This document shows positions 6,732 through 14,900 of a DNA stretch of 24,740 nt, piece by piece. The position numbers and the translations under genes are program-made. The stretch lies in NCBI GenBank assembly GCA_045863575.1, contig BTUC01000046.1, positions 1 through 24,740 of the forward strand. The letters run 5' to 3'. Numbering within the stretch: the stretch's first letter is position 1; each line of letters begins with the position of its first letter. This DNA is from JAAXZI01 sp045863575. GTDB lineage: Bacteria > Planctomycetota > Phycisphaerae > UBA1845 > PWPN01. A model generated the notes under the pieces. That model saw only the letters and a program-made list of their open reading frames with translations, had not been told where the DNA came from and did not search any database.

Positions 6732-9557
6732 ATGATGAGCGCGCTTGGGAAGTTATGGCTGTTCTCCATCGGCCTGGCATCATCGTCGCCGCTGATACTG
6801 ACGGATGCCGCCCCGGAGCCGATCGTTCTGAAAACCGATTCGTTCCGCTGTGAGATCGGCGCCGACGGCCGACCGCGCCGGTTCGTGGACAACCTCAGCG
6901 GCCAGGACCACCTCGCCGACACCCCTCAGCCGCTCGCCAGGCTTCGCAAGGCCGGCCGCGAACATCCGGCGGCGGCCGCTCAGCTCGATGCTGACGGGCG
7001 TCTGCGGCTCTCATTTCCGGATGCGGACGCCGAAGTCCTTCTCCAGGTCCTGTCGAGACGACGGCATCTGGTGCTCGAAGTGGTCGAGGTCAAAGGCGAG
7101 GGTATCGAGGAACTGACCTTTTGTGACCTCGAGCTCGGCGGAGAAGCGCGCCCAGACGAGTCTTTCGCTGCTTGCGCCCTGGCATTGAACCTTCAAACCA
7201 ACGTGCACGAAATCCCGGGAGCCAACCGGCGTCTGCGGGCCATGTGCTATCCGCGCTTCGGAATGCAGGGGGCGGCGGTCGCACTGGTCGGCGCCCCGGC
7301 CTTGGAACTCCGTAATGCGCTTCAGGAAGCAGTGGAGGCGGCGCCGGACCTGCCCCACTCCCCCCTGGGCGGCCCCTGGGCCATGGACGCCGAGATCAAC
7401 CGCGGATCGTATCTCTTCAATTTCGGTGACCTCTCCGAAGAAGCAGCCGATGAGTGGATCCGCACGGCCAAGGCGTGCGGGATGAACCAGATCGACTTTC
7501 ATGGCGGCAGTTCCTTCCGATTCGGAGACATTCGCTTCAACCCGCAGACCTACCCGCGCGGTCCGGCCAGTATGAAGGCGGTCATCGACAAGCTGCACGC
7601 CGCCGGCATCAAGGCCGGGCTCCATACCTACGCGTTCTTTATCGACAAAAGCACTCCCTGGGTGACGCCGGTGCCGGATCCGCGCCTGGGCAAGGACGCC
7701 ACCTTCACGCTCAGCGCGCCCATGAACGCTGACGCGACCGTGGTGCCGGTGGACGAATCGACGGAGCGGATGTCCACCACCACCGGATTCTTCGTGCGCA
7801 ACAGCGTCACCCTGCACATCGACGATGAACTCATTATCTACTCCGGGATCTCCAAGGAGCCGCCCTACGCCTTCACGCAATGCCAGCGCGGGGCGTACGG
7901 CACGAAACCGGCCGCCCACGCGAAAGGCGCGAAAGTCCATCATCTCAAGGAATGCTTCGGTTACTTCATGCCGGATGGCGATTCGACGCTCTTCGCAGAG
8001 GTCGCCGCCCACACAGCCGAAGCGTTCAACACGTGCGGCTTCGACATGATGTACCTGGATGCGCTGGACGGCGAAGACCTGATCGGCGGCCACGAAGCGA
8101 GCTGGCACTACGGCTCCAAGTTCGTGTTCGAGATCTGGAAGCGGCTCAAACGCCCCGCGCTGATGGAGATGAGCACCTTCCACCATCATCTGTGGTATGT
8201 GCGCTCACGCTACATCGCGTGGGATACGCCCAACCGCGGCCACAAGCCGTACATCGACATCCACGTGGCCGCCAACGAAAGCTCGCGGCGCATGTTCCTC
8301 CCCGGGCACCTGGGGTGGTGGCGCGTTCTCGCCGCTACGGACATCCAGACGGAGCCGACCTTCTCGGATGATATCGAGTATCTCGGCTGCAAGGCCATCG
8401 GCACGGACACCGGCTTCTCATTGCAGGGCGTAGACCCGACGACGATGAAAAGCATTCCGGCCGTCGCCCGGCTGTCGGAGATCATGCGACAATACGAGGA
8501 GCTGCGGCACCAGAACTACTTCCCGGATGCGGTCAAGACCCGGCTCCGCCAGCCCGGCAAGGAGTTCACGCTCGTCCGCCGTCCAGAGGGCGGCTGGGCT
8601 TTTCGCCCGCTGCATTGCGACAAGCACAAAGTGAGCGGCATGGACGGGTGGAGCAACGTGTGGACCGCACGGAATCCGTTCGAGCGGCAGCCCGTGCGGC
8701 TGCGCATCGAGGCGCTGATGTCGGCCGGGCCGTACGATGCGCCGGATCAGCCGGTCATTGTCGATTTCAATCAGTCAGACGTGTTCAAGGAGCGGGCCAC
8801 GGCCAAGGGTTTGATCTGTGATCTCACCGCTTCTGATGAACAGGTGAAGACGGGTGGCATCAGTGGCCGGTACACGGCCAACAGCGAGGCGGCGGCCAAC
8901 GCGCCGGCCTGGACCAGCGCCGTTCATGCCTTCTCGCCCCCGCTGAACATCCAGCAGCGCCAGGCGCTGGGGGTGTGGATCCACGGCGATGGCAAGGGCG
9001 AGGTGCTCAACTTCCAGTTGCGCAGCCCGGAGCATCTGCCCACCGGCTTCGGCGAGCACTATGTGGACGTGGATTTCACCGGCTGGCGCTACTTCGAGTT
9101 GATCGAACCGGAGGGTGATCGCTGCGCCGAGTACAACTGGCCCTATGGTGGCCACTTCTACGACCTGTATCGCGAGCACGTGGACTACAGCCAGGTGGCT
9201 TCGCTGGGACTGTGGTACAACAACGTGCCGGCCGGCGGAAAGGTCAAATGCCATATCAGCCCCATCAAGGCCCTGCCGCTGGTGAAGGCGAAACTGATCC
9301 AGCCGATGCTGTTGATTAACGGGCAGGAACTCAAGCTGCCTGTGACGCTGGAGAGCGGCAGCTACGTCGAGCTGCTGGAGGGGCGCGACTGCAAGCTGTA
9401 CGGGGCGAACGGCGAATTGCTACGTGAGGTCGCGTTGGAAGGCGACGTTCCCGCTATGAACCCCGGTGAAAACCGGGTGGAGCTGCGCTGCGGCATCGAA
9501 GGCGCCACCCACCCGCGCGCCCGCGTCACGATCATGACGGTCGGCGAGCCGCTGTGA
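6732..9557 (+). CDS. Secreted TIM-barrel glycoside-hydrolase-like protein
   Basis: A 941-aa protein starting 7 nt after a good TGAGGA ribosome site (6719-6724). The N-terminus looks like a signal peptide (hydrophobic LWLFSIGLASSSPLIL, cleavage perhaps near TDAA). Residues about 30-215 are beta-rich, followed by a barrel region opened by GMNQIDFHGGSSFRFGD. A further beta insertion lies at about 323-404, with IDDELIIYSGIS and CQRGAYGTKPAAH. The motif FDMMYLDALDGED (Asp438, Asp443, Asp446, Asp449) resembles the barrel-strand nucleophile region of alpha-galactosidase-type glycosidases; a later IAWDTPNRGH could supply a second acid. Residues about 680-941 appear to be jelly-roll or carbohydrate-binding-like. 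I cannot name the GH family and the catalytic residues are unproven. It lies 64 bp after the metallopeptidase gene and could be co-transcribed with it. Confidence 0.72.
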   Translation: MMSALGKLWLFSIGLASSSPLILTDAAPEPIVLKTDSFRCEIGADGRPRRFVDNLSGQDHLADTPQPLARLRKAGREHPAAAAQLDADGRLRLSFPDADAEVLLQVLSRRRHLVLEVVEVKGEGIEELTFCDLELGGEARPDESFAACALALNLQTNVHEIPGANRRLRAMCYPRFGMQGAAVALVGAPALELRNALQEAVEAAPDLPHSPLGGPWAMDAEINRGSYLFNFGDLSEEAADEWIRTAKACGMNQIDFHGGSSFRFGDIRFNPQTYPRGPASMKAVIDKLHAAGIKAGLHTYAFFIDKSTPWVTPVPDPRLGKDATFTLSAPMNADATVVPVDESTERMSTTTGFFVRNSVTLHIDDELIIYSGISKEPPYAFTQCQRGAYGTKPAAHAKGAKVHHLKECFGYFMPDGDSTLFAEVAAHTAEAFNTCGFDMMYLDALDGEDLIGGHEASWHYGSKFVFEIWKRLKRPALMEMSTFHHHLWYVRSRYIAWDTPNRGHKPYIDIHVAANESSRRMFLPGHLGWWRVLAATDIQTEPTFSDDIEYLGCKAIGTDTGFSLQGVDPTTMKSIPAVARLSEIMRQYEELRHQNYFPDAVKTRLRQPGKEFTLVRRPEGGWAFRPLHCDKHKVSGMDGWSNVWTARNPFERQPVRLRIEALMSAGPYDAPDQPVIVDFNQSDVFKERATAKGLICDLTASDEQVKTGGISGRYTANSEAAANAPAWTSAVHAFSPPLNIQQRQALGVWIHGDGKGEVLNFQLRSPEHLPTGFGEHYVDVDFTGWRYFELIEPEGDRCAEYNWPYGGHFYDLYREHVDYSQVASLGLWYNNVPAGGKVKCHISPIKALPLVKAKLIQPMLLINGQELKLPVTLESGSYVELLEGRDCKLYGANGELLREVALEGDVPAMNPGENRVELRCGIEGATHPRARVTIMTVGEPL

Positions 9558-9578
9558 GACCATCGGCGATCGGCCGAA

Positions 9579-9607
9579 CGCGCTCTCCGGTCAGAGCCCC
9601 GAGCGCG
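9579..9607 (+). terminator. Possible stem-loop downstream of the glycosidase-like gene
   Basis: Perfect 7-bp arms cgcgctc (9579-9585) and gagcgcg (9601-9607) with a 15-nt loop, 22 bp after the stop codon. There is no U-tract, so Rho-independent termination is not assured. Confidence 0.35.
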
Positions 9608-9628
9608 AGCGAGGGGGTCGGATGCGAA

Positions 9629-9676
9629 GTAATGAGTGATGAGTGATGAGTAGTAGTGACGGGTGACGAGTGCAAC
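9629..9676. repeat. Degenerate heptamer tandem array (GTGATGA type)
   Basis: Seven units in register: gtaatga, gtgatga, gtgatga, gtagta (6 nt), gtgacgg, gtgacga, gtgcaac. It lies upstream of the beta-helix gene on the same strand, about 160 bp before its start. It is one of several arrays in the window with a different unit sequence but a similar 7-8 bp period. Confidence 0.75.
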
Positions 9677-9677
9677 T

Positions 9678-9715
9678 CTCCCCCTTACAAAGGCCTCCTT
9701 CGGCGTACAGGGGAG
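9678..9715. repeat. Imperfect inverted repeat next to the heptamer array
   Basis: Arms ctcccccttac (9678-9688) and gtacaggggag (9705-9715) pair at 9 of 11 positions, with a small internal aagg/cctt stem. It directly follows the heptamer array, so the two may be one composite repeat. Confidence 0.5.
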
Positions 9716-9731
9716 GGGAATAACATTCGCC

Positions 9732-9759
9732 TTGACATTTCAAACCGCGGCGGTAACTT
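9732..9759 (+). promoter_or_regulatory. Candidate promoter for the beta-helix gene
   Basis: TTGACA at 9732-9737 is a perfect sigma-70 -35 hexamer. Sixteen bases on, TAACTT (9754-9759) is only a weak -10. A start near 9766 would give a leader of about 70 nt containing the two alternative hairpins described next. Confidence 0.35.
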
Positions 9760-9782
9760 GAATACAGTGGGCCTGAGTGGGA

Positions 9783-9836
9783 AGCACCACGGGGTGCTCT
9801 GCAGCATAGCGAGCTACCTGCTGACCGGGAGCACCC
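9783..9836 (+). promoter_or_regulatory. Alternative hairpins masking or freeing the ribosome site of the beta-helix gene
   Basis: Hairpin A pairs agcacc (9783-9788) with ggtgct (9793-9798) around a 4-nt loop. Hairpin B pairs gggtgctc (9792-9799) with gagcaccc (9829-9836), with an extra inner stem cagca/tgctg (9802-9806 with 9819-9823). Both use the same ggtgct segment, so they exclude each other. Hairpin B buries part of the GGGAG ribosome site (9827-9831) and ends just before the ATG at 9838. This is a plausible RNA switch, but short complementary runs also arise by chance in GC-rich DNA. Confidence 0.4.
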
Positions 9837-9837
9837 G

Positions 9838-12800
9838 ATGGCCACCCTCCGACGGCCGATTCTCAGCACGCTCGTCGTTTGTCTGCTGCCCGCCGGCTTT
9901 CTCCTGGCCCAGCCTGTGCTCTACGTGGACGACGACGCCCCGGCCGGCGGCGACGGGCAGTCCTGGGCGACATCCTATAACCATCTCCAGGATGCTCTGA
10001 CGGCCGTGGCCGCATCCGGCGGCTCGGTCAACGAGATCCGCGTGGCTGGTGGCACATACCGGCCTGACCTGGGATCAATCCCGACGGTAGGTGACCAGGC
10101 TGCAACCTTCCAACTCTTAAGCGGTGTCGCTCTGCGCGGCGGTTATGCCGGCCTCGGAGCCTTTGATCCGGACAGCCGCGACCTCGCCGTGTACGTGAGC
10201 ACATTGAGCGGCGATCTGAATGGGGACGACGGGCCCGACTTCACCAACCGCGCGGACAACGCCTACCACGTGGTCACCGCCAACGGCACCGACGCCACGG
10301 CCGTGTTGGATGGCTTCACTGTCAGGGGAGGAAGTTCAAACGGCGGCGGTTTGTACAACGCGCAGGGTAGCCCGGCCATTCAGGACTGCACCTTCACGGA
10401 TAATTCCGCCGGCAACGCCGCGGGGGTCAAATCCGTAGGAGCGGCTACTTTTGATCGCTGCACAATCAGCGGCAACATGGCCACCTGGAGTGTTGGCGGC
10501 ATTGACTGCGAAGGCGGCGTTCTCCGGCACTGCGACATCAGCAACAACAGGGCCAGGAATGGGACCGGCGGATTGCGGCTCTCGGGGGGTTCGGCGAGCG
10601 ACTGCTCCATCCGCAACAATCAAGGCGTGGAAACAGGGGGAGGCGTCTGGACCCAGGGAGATGCGAGCCTGACGCGCTGCACCATTGCGGGTAATCGTGC
10701 TCTGGCGTCCTGGCAAGGCGCCTGGGGCGGGGGCCTGCTTTGTGAGGGCATCACGGTTCTGACCGCGTGCGTGGTAGTGGGAAACACAGTTGAGGGAATC
10801 GGAGGTGGTATCTGTGGTATGGACACCGCCTCGCTGACCCTCGATCACTGCCTGGTGTACGACAACAACGCGATCTTCGGTGTCGACGCAGGCATGCTGG
10901 TCGGAGAAAGGTTGATATACGGAGGAGGAATCGCCGTATTGGGCTGGCAGGCTGTGATCATCCGCAACAGTACCATTCGAGCGAACAGGTCCAAGGGGGC
11001 TGCCGGAGGCCTGTATGGAGCTATGGTTGAGGTCTCTTCCAGTTGCATCGCGGAGAACGAGGCAGAGGAGGGTGGCGGGGGCATTCTGGCCGCGGCCCTC
11101 TCGATGATCAACTGCACGGTTGTGGCCAACCGTGTGAACCAGACATCTGGGGCGGCCTATGGAGGTGGAATACGTGGCCCCGCCTATCACCCGGCCACAA
11201 TGACCAACTGCATTGTCTCGGGCAATTGGGCTCCGCGCGGGGCGCAGATCTCGGGCGCGTACGACTCGCTTGCCGTCCGCTCGAGCAACGTTCAAGGCGG
11301 CTTGGAGGCCGTTTTCCTCTACCCGGACACGCACATGGGAGAGCCGGTCTGGGAAGACAACCTGGATGTTGATCCGGGCTTTGCACTCGGTGGCGACTAC
11401 CACCTGGCTGCCGGCTCTCCCTGCATCGATGCCGGCTCCAGCACACCGGCCGGCGGATTGCCGGCGACAGATCTGGACGGCAGGCCCAGGCTGGTCGACG
11501 GCGATGGCGACGGAACCGCAATGGTCGACATGGGAGCTTACGAGCTCGATCCGGCGACGCCGACGCTGGCCGTCTCGCCGGGGGATTTCCGGATCGGTGC
11601 GCCGCTTGGCGGCGAGTCGCCTCCACCGCGCACCCTTCAGATCCGCAACAGCGGTGGCGGTGTTTTGAGCTGGCAGGTCACCTGCGACTGTCCCTGGATC
11701 ACGATCGAGCCGACCACCGGCGTAACCGCGGGGGAGATTGACGAGGTGCTGCTCACGATCACGACGGCCGGCCTGCCACGTGGATCCCACACCTGCAGCG
11801 TGTCTGTTTCTGAGATCGGCGGCGCCGGCATGCAACGAAAGCTGGACGTCGTCCTTGATGTCAACACGACTCTGAGGGTACCCTCCGAGTACGCAACCAT
11901 TCAGGCAGCCATCGATGCGGCGGTCGTACCCGGCGACACCGTGCTGATCGCGGACGGCATCTACAGCGGGCCGGGCAACCAGGGGCTGTGGATTCCAGGC
12001 AGAATCTTGACCATACGCAGCGAGAACGGAGCGGCGGCCTGTGCGATCGAAGGAGGCATGCGGTTTGATCCGAACACGTGGTCGGAGACTATTCTGGATG
12101 GAATCACTGTTCGCGATGTCCAATCATCTTCGGGAGCCATTCGCGTATCGGGCCATCCTATTATCCAGAACTGCATCATCGAAGACTGCACCAGTACCGA
12201 CTTGGGCGGCGGCGTTTACTTGTATCTGAGTCACGCCACCATCAGGCGCTGCGTCATCCGAAACAATACCGCACTTCGAGGCGCTGGGGTATACGCGCAG
12301 TACTGCGATGGACTGAGAATCGTGGATTGCGAGATCTACGGAAACACGGCCTCACAGTATGGTGGCGGTATTGCGGTAGAGTCCAGCAAGTCGGCATGGA
12401 TTACGCAATGCACTATCCATCACAACACCGCCTCCGGTGGCGGAGGGGTGTACCTGCTCAACAAGAACCATCAGTTTGATTATGGCTGCAACATAGACCT
12501 CTGCACGATCACACAGAATACCGCTCACCGCGGGGGAGGATTGATCAGCACGTATGCTTCGGACCACGTTCGAAACTCGATATTCTGGGGCAATTCGGCT
12601 ATTAACGGTTCCCAGTTGGCCGTATCGAACGACCGTGATGGCCCACACGACTCTTTCGCTTTGAACGTCGATCATTGCGACGTACAAGGCGGACAAGACG
12701 ACGTCCACATCCAGTTTGATGGCGTCCTCAACTGGGGCGCCGGCAACATCGACGCCGACCCGCGGTTCTATTCCCCGACCGATTATCACCTCACCCAGGG

Positions 12801-13344
12801 CTCGCCATGCATTGATGCGGGCGACAACGGCCTTCTGCCGCCTGACGTGCTCTACGATGCCCAAGGCCAGCCCCGTCGGGTGGACGATCCGGCGACGCCG
12901 GACACCGGCGCCGGCGAGGCGCCGATCGTGGATATGGGGGCGTACGAATTCGACCTGTCCGCCGACCACGATCATGACAGCGTTGCGGATGGGATCGACA
13001 ATTGTCCGTACACGTTCAATCCGGACCAGGCCAATAAGGACAGCGACGTCTACGGTGACGCGTGCGACGCCTGTCCGCGCACCATCCCCGGTGTGGAGGT
13101 GGACGCAGACGGATGTCCCGCATATGTGCCGGGCGATTTCGATCGCGACGGCGACGTGGATCTGGAGGACTTCGGATTCCTGCAGGTCTGCCTGGGGCCC
13201 GCGGGCCTTGGCTTGATTCCGCCCGGGTGCGAACCCGCCCGGTTGGACGGCGACGTGGACGTCGATCAGGAGGACTTCGGGGTGTTCCAGCGGTGTCTCA
13301 GCGGGCCGAACCGGCCGGCCGATCCGGAGTGTAATGCGGAGTGA
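9838..13344 (+). CDS. Secreted double beta-helix protein with TSP3-like and dockerin-like C-terminus
   Basis: A 1168-aa protein with a clear signal peptide (TLVVCLLPAGFLLA, cleavage near residue 24) and a GGGAG ribosome site 6 nt before the ATG. Module 1 opens with LYVDDDAPAGGDGQSWATSY and contains right-handed parallel beta-helix repeats (GGGLYNAQGSPAIQDCTF, GGGVWTQGDASLTRCTIAGN) to about residue 575, ending in a choice-of-anchor-Q-like segment (GSPCIDAG, VDMGAYELD). Residues about 575-680 form an Ig/BACON-like linker (LQIRNSGGGVLSWQV). Module 2 (about 680-1040) restarts with YATIQAAIDAAVVPGD, repeats the helix pattern and closes with the same GSPCIDAG/VDMGAYEFD signature. Then come a thrombospondin-3-like Ca-binding stretch (DHDHDSVADGIDNCPY) and two Asp-rich motifs (DRDGDVDLEDFGFLQ; DGDVDVDQEDFGVFQ). 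It is likely a cell-surface or secreted carbohydrate-interacting or adhesive protein; the substrate is unknown. Confidence 0.85.
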   Translation: MATLRRPILSTLVVCLLPAGFLLAQPVLYVDDDAPAGGDGQSWATSYNHLQDALTAVAASGGSVNEIRVAGGTYRPDLGSIPTVGDQAATFQLLSGVALRGGYAGLGAFDPDSRDLAVYVSTLSGDLNGDDGPDFTNRADNAYHVVTANGTDATAVLDGFTVRGGSSNGGGLYNAQGSPAIQDCTFTDNSAGNAAGVKSVGAATFDRCTISGNMATWSVGGIDCEGGVLRHCDISNNRARNGTGGLRLSGGSASDCSIRNNQGVETGGGVWTQGDASLTRCTIAGNRALASWQGAWGGGLLCEGITVLTACVVVGNTVEGIGGGICGMDTASLTLDHCLVYDNNAIFGVDAGMLVGERLIYGGGIAVLGWQAVIIRNSTIRANRSKGAAGGLYGAMVEVSSSCIAENEAEEGGGGILAAALSMINCTVVANRVNQTSGAAYGGGIRGPAYHPATMTNCIVSGNWAPRGAQISGAYDSLAVRSSNVQGGLEAVFLYPDTHMGEPVWEDNLDVDPGFALGGDYHLAAGSPCIDAGSSTPAGGLPATDLDGRPRLVDGDGDGTAMVDMGAYELDPATPTLAVSPGDFRIGAPLGGESPPPRTLQIRNSGGGVLSWQVTCDCPWITIEPTTGVTAGEIDEVLLTITTAGLPRGSHTCSVSVSEIGGAGMQRKLDVVLDVNTTLRVPSEYATIQAAIDAAVVPGDTVLIADGIYSGPGNQGLWIPGRILTIRSENGAAACAIEGGMRFDPNTWSETILDGITVRDVQSSSGAIRVSGHPIIQNCIIEDCTSTDLGGGVYLYLSHATIRRCVIRNNTALRGAGVYAQYCDGLRIVDCEIYGNTASQYGGGIAVESSKSAWITQCTIHHNTASGGGGVYLLNKNHQFDYGCNIDLCTITQNTAHRGGGLISTYASDHVRNSIFWGNSAINGSQLAVSNDRDGPHDSFALNVDHCDVQGGQDDVHIQFDGVLNWGAGNIDADPRFYSPTDYHLTQGSPCIDAGDNGLLPPDVLYDAQGQPRRVDDPATPDTGAGEAPIVDMGAYEFDLSADHDHDSVADGIDNCPYTFNPDQANKDSDVYGDACDACPRTIPGVEVDADGCPAYVPGDFDRDGDVDLEDFGFLQVCLGPAGLGLIPPGCEPARLDGDVDVDQEDFGVFQRCLSGPNRPADPECNAE

Positions 13345-13513
13345 TTATCTGGATTGCGGCAGAGCGACAGAAGCAGGTTTTCGCGGTCTTGCCAGAAAGC
13401 CATCTGTCGCCCTTACAGGGCTCCCCTCCGTGCCATGGTTCACCTCCCGAGGGTTGACACCCCCGGCTATTGACTCCCGCTCCTTCGGGGCTGAGCGTTC
13501 GGTGAGCTCCTCA
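13345..13513. other. Non-coding spacer with short palindromic motifs
   Basis: This is the left half of the 367-bp gap between the beta-helix and fliA stops. It has short GC palindromes such as gccc-ttaca-gggc (13409-13421) and cccgctccttcggg near 13476. These look like degraded copies of palindromic intergenic elements. The frame open across this region (13334-14020) is low-complexity read-through and not a gene. Confidence 0.5.
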
Positions 13514-13660
13514 CCTTGTCCCCCTTGTCTCCTTGACCCATTGTCACCTTGTCCCCTTGTCCCCTTGTCACCTCGTCCCCTTGTCACCTCGTCCCCTTGT
13601 CGCTTTGTCACCTTGTCCCCTTGTCACCTTGTCGCCTTGTCACCTCGTTACCCTGTCACC
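13514..13660. repeat. 18-unit degenerate octamer tandem array (CCTTGTCN)
   Basis: Continuous 8-bp units with consensus CCTTGTCN: one unit at 13514-13521, one extra C, then 17 units from 13523 to 13658. Variants include cctcgtcc, ctttgtca, ccttgacc and cctcgtta. There are no spacers and no palindromes within units, so this is a satellite and not a CRISPR. It lies between the convergent ends of the beta-helix gene and fliA. On the fliA-sense strand it reads as purine-rich GACAAGG units. Confidence 0.95.
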
Positions 13661-13711
13661 GGAAACAGGCCGGCTGGCAGGCCGGGCGATTGCGAAAGTG
13701 GTCTTCGCGGC

Positions 13712-14488
13712 CTATCTCTCGTACTGCAGCTCCCCGTGGCGGTCGAGCTGGTGCATGAGGCGGGCCATGATGCTGGAGTGCATCTGACTGACGCGGCTTT
13801 CGGAGAGGTCGAGCGTGGCCCCGATCTCTTTCATGGTCATCTCCTCGTAGTAGTAGAGCACGAGGATGAGCCGCTCGATGCGGCTGAGCTTGTCCATGAT
13901 AAAGTCGCGCAGGTCGTGCTTCTGGAGGTCTTCGACCGGCTCGTGGCTGTGCTGATCCTCCAGGATATCGATCTCCTGGAGCTCGCGGCTCGACTCGTCG
14001 TCGTGGAAGCGCCGCGATAGCGACACCAGCGAGACGGCCGTGGCGTCGCGCAACAGCCGGTCCAGCTCGCGCTTGGAGAGGCCCAGCTTGCTGGCGATCT
14101 CATCGTCGGTGGGCTGACGGCCCAGCTCGGCCCGAAGCACCTTGGTGGCCATCTCCAGCTTGTGCGCCCGGCTGCGGACCAGCCGTGGCACCCAGTCCAT
14201 GGTGCGGAGTTCGTCCAGGATGGCTCCCCGGATGCGCGGCGAGCAGTAGGTTTCGAACTTCACCCCCCGGTCCATGTCGAACGCCTCGATGGCATCCAGC
14301 AGCCCGAAAATGCCGGCCGACACGAGGTCGTCGGTCTCCACCTCACTGGGCAATTTGGCGGCGATCCGGTCGGCGGTGTAGCGCACCACCGGAAGGTAGT
14401 TTTCCATTAACAGGTTGCGGAGTTCGCGAGAGCCGGTCTTCTTGAACTCGATCCAGACCTGCTGGATATCCTCGACGACGTGTGCCAT
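13712..14488 (-). CDS. fliA: Flagellar sigma factor FliA (sigma-28)
   Basis: A 258-aa sigma factor of the FliA/WhiG group that directs RNA polymerase to late flagellar, motor and chemotaxis genes. Region 2 is clear: LMENYLPVVRYTADRIAAKL, then DDLVSAGIFGLLDAIEAFD and FETYCSPRIRGAILDELRTMDWVPR, a hallmark of this family. Region 3 (QPTDDEIASKLGLSKRELDR) and region 4 (LSRIERLILVLYYYEEMTMK, then LSESRVSQMHSSIMARL) follow in order. The frame is open back to GTG 14503, but I choose ATG 14488, because a perfect GGGGAGG ribosome site lies 6 nt upstream of it. It is the last gene of the flagellar run and shares its direction with the 91-aa membrane gene upstream. A sigma-28-like promoter before that gene suggests that FliA activates its own transcription. 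Confidence 0.95.
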   Translation of the reverse strand: MAHVVEDIQQVWIEFKKTGSRELRNLLMENYLPVVRYTADRIAAKLPSEVETDDLVSAGIFGLLDAIEAFDMDRGVKFETYCSPRIRGAILDELRTMDWVPRLVRSRAHKLEMATKVLRAELGRQPTDDEIASKLGLSKRELDRLLRDATAVSLVSLSRRFHDDESSRELQEIDILEDQHSHEPVEDLQKHDLRDFIMDKLSRIERLILVLYYYEEMTMKEIGATLDLSESRVSQMHSSIMARLMHQLDRHGELQYER

Positions 14489-14514
14489 GCACTGCCTCCC
14501 CACAAGGCCGGTGG

Positions 14515-14563
14515 ACTCTTCAGCACTCAGTGTTCAGCACTCAGAACTCAACACTCAGCACTC
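14515..14563. repeat. Seven-unit heptamer tandem array (AGCACTC)
   Basis: Perfectly in-register heptamers: actcttc, agcactc, agtgttc, agcactc, agaactc, aacactc, agcactc. Position 7 is always C and position 6 always T. The array fills half of the 101-bp gap between the 91-aa gene and fliA. On the fliA-sense strand it reads GAGTGCT. Confidence 0.9.
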
Positions 14564-14589
14564 GTTCTGGAGCGGCTTGGCGCTCGGTC

Positions 14590-14865
14590 TCAGGCGACCG
14601 GAGGCTTGCTCGCATCAGCCTGCTTGGCGTCCGCAGGGGCTCCCCCTGAATCATCCGGGAACAGCTCCCGGTTCCTGCGGACCGCATGCTCATCCAGAAC
14701 CCTGTTGGCCACCCACCCGACACATAGACCGATCAGGCAGAACACGAAGAGCGCCTGCACCGCACGGGTCAGCGTCACTTCGGCCGGGTTACCAGCGGAA
14801 AGCCCGAGAAGAATGGTCACCGCGAAGGCGAAAAATCCCAACGTGGCTCCGCACAACCTGATCAT
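14590..14865 (-). CDS. Small two-TM membrane protein between flhG and fliA
   Basis: A 91-aa protein I do not recognise. It has two hydrophobic segments, about residues 4-22 (LCGATLGFFAFAVTILLGL) and 38-60 (VQALFVFCLIGLCVGWVAN). A charged region DEHAVRRNRELFPDD follows, then a disordered Ala/Pro/Lys tail. The upstream in-frame TTG (14886) is possible, but ATG 14865 has a GGGAAG ribosome site about 7 nt before it. A sigma-28-like promoter lies at 14901-14928, giving a leader of about 30 nt. Position between flhG and fliA, and likely joint transcription with fliA, suggest a flagellum-linked role; this is inference from context only. Coding status is supported by start, ribosome site, TM pattern and direction. 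Confidence 0.7.
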   Translation of the reverse strand: MIRLCGATLGFFAFAVTILLGLSAGNPAEVTLTRAVQALFVFCLIGLCVGWVANRVLDEHAVRRNRELFPDDSGGAPADAKQADASKPPVA

Positions 14866-14900
14866 CGTGCAACTTCCCTGTCGCAACGCCCAGCGCGAGT

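Noticed and set aside
10336..12123. 595-codon open frame antisense to the beta-helix gene
   Set aside because: Mirror of a repetitive GC-rich gene; no domain signature.
13514..13660. CRISPR-like array
   Set aside because: Contiguous 8-bp units with no spacers and no cas genes nearby; a satellite, not a CRISPR.
13334..14020. 228-codon plus-strand open frame over the octamer array and fliA
   Set aside because: Its middle is a translated octamer repeat (Leu/Ser/Pro/Cys-rich) and its end is antisense fliA.
14489..14503. GTG start for FliA at 14503
   Set aside because: The GTG overlaps the GGGGAGG ribosome site that is correctly spaced for ATG 14488.
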